Of a stretch of 5,328 bases of DNA, positions 5,220 to 5,328 are shown piece after piece. Under the pieces are notes generated by a model. That model saw only the letters and a list, made by a program, of their open reading frames with translations. It was not told the DNA's origin and searched no databases. The position numbers and the translations under genes were made by a program. Where the stretch lies: assembly GCA_945622055.1 (NCBI GenBank), contig CALZBV010000169.1, forward strand, positions 1-5,328, read 5' to 3'. Source of the DNA: an uncultured Clostridia bacterium (GTDB lineage: Bacteria; Bacillota; Clostridia; Lachnospirales; Lachnospiraceae). Positions within the stretch are counted from its first letter, which is position 1. Each line of letters starts with the position of its first letter.

Positions 5220-5328
5220 GTTCTTCATCGATACCGTCAGGAATGTTCATGAAGCCATCACCTGCTGCAGCCGGCTGCGGTCTGGCACTCGGCTGATACT
5301 CACCGTTACCTGCACCTGCGGCATTCTT
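5206..5328 (-). CDS. ssb: Single-stranded DNA-binding protein, C-terminal 40 residues (partial)
   Basis: Only the end of the protein is present. It reads as a Gly/Ala/Pro/Gln-rich flexible linker followed by the acidic tip D-G-I-D-E-E-L-P-F-N. This layout, together with its place directly upstream of rpsR, identifies SSB, which coats single-stranded DNA and recruits repair and replication proteins through its tip. The DNA-binding OB fold lies beyond the right edge. The usual tip ends in P-F; here one asparagine follows the phenylalanine, and the TAA stop at 5206-5208 is clear. The gene is upstream of, and probably co-transcribed with, rpsR. Confidence 0.88.
   Translation of the reverse strand, partial: KNAAGAGNGEYQPSARPQPAAAGDGFMNIPDGIDEELPFN

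Overview
The window comes from a low-to-mid-GC Gram-positive anaerobe, most likely a gut or rumen Lachnospiraceae (Clostridia). The grounds are AGGAGG-type ribosome binding sites before nearly every gene, the ssb-rpsR order typical of Firmicutes, a GH10 xylanase of the kind found in fibre-degrading Lachnospiraceae, and the two small proteins in the middle, which resemble Lachnospiraceae families as I remember them. No database search was possible. Every convincing gene lies on the minus strand, so transcription runs from high to low coordinates.

Right end (5328 to about 4840): the C-terminal part of single-stranded DNA-binding protein (ssb), then ribosomal protein bS18 (rpsR), then a perfect 10-bp hairpin with an interrupted U-tract that looks like the operon terminator. 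The stretch between ssb and rpsR holds two compact inverted repeats, one spanning the ssb stop codon.

Middle (4817 to 1709): an AEC-family membrane transporter followed 43 nt later by a 703-residue GH10 endo-xylanase with two C-terminal carbohydrate-binding-like modules. The xylanase has no signal peptide, so it is predicted to be cytoplasmic. The transporter starts only 31 nt after the rpsR hairpin and I see no promoter between them. The pair may therefore depend on read-through of that hairpin or on an unrecognised promoter.

Left-middle (1680 to 669): a self-contained unit with a good sigma-A promoter (TTGAAA, 16 nt, TATAAT), an SCP2-like lipid-binding protein carrying a lysine/alanine-rich histone-H1-like tail, a 92-residue protein of unknown function, and a rho-independent terminator.

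Left end (about 580 to 1): a possible extended -10 element, a leader that can fold into a long multi-segment stem-loop, and the first 159 codons of a PHP-domain metal-dependent phosphoesterase that runs off the window.

Most of this is ordinary chromosomal core plus fibre utilisation. I found no CRISPR array, mobile element, tRNA or rRNA. The points that most deserve a second look are the apparently cytoplasmic two-module xylanase paired with a transporter, the transporter's start right after a terminator, the SCP2 protein with its basic tail, and the structured leader of the PHP gene.
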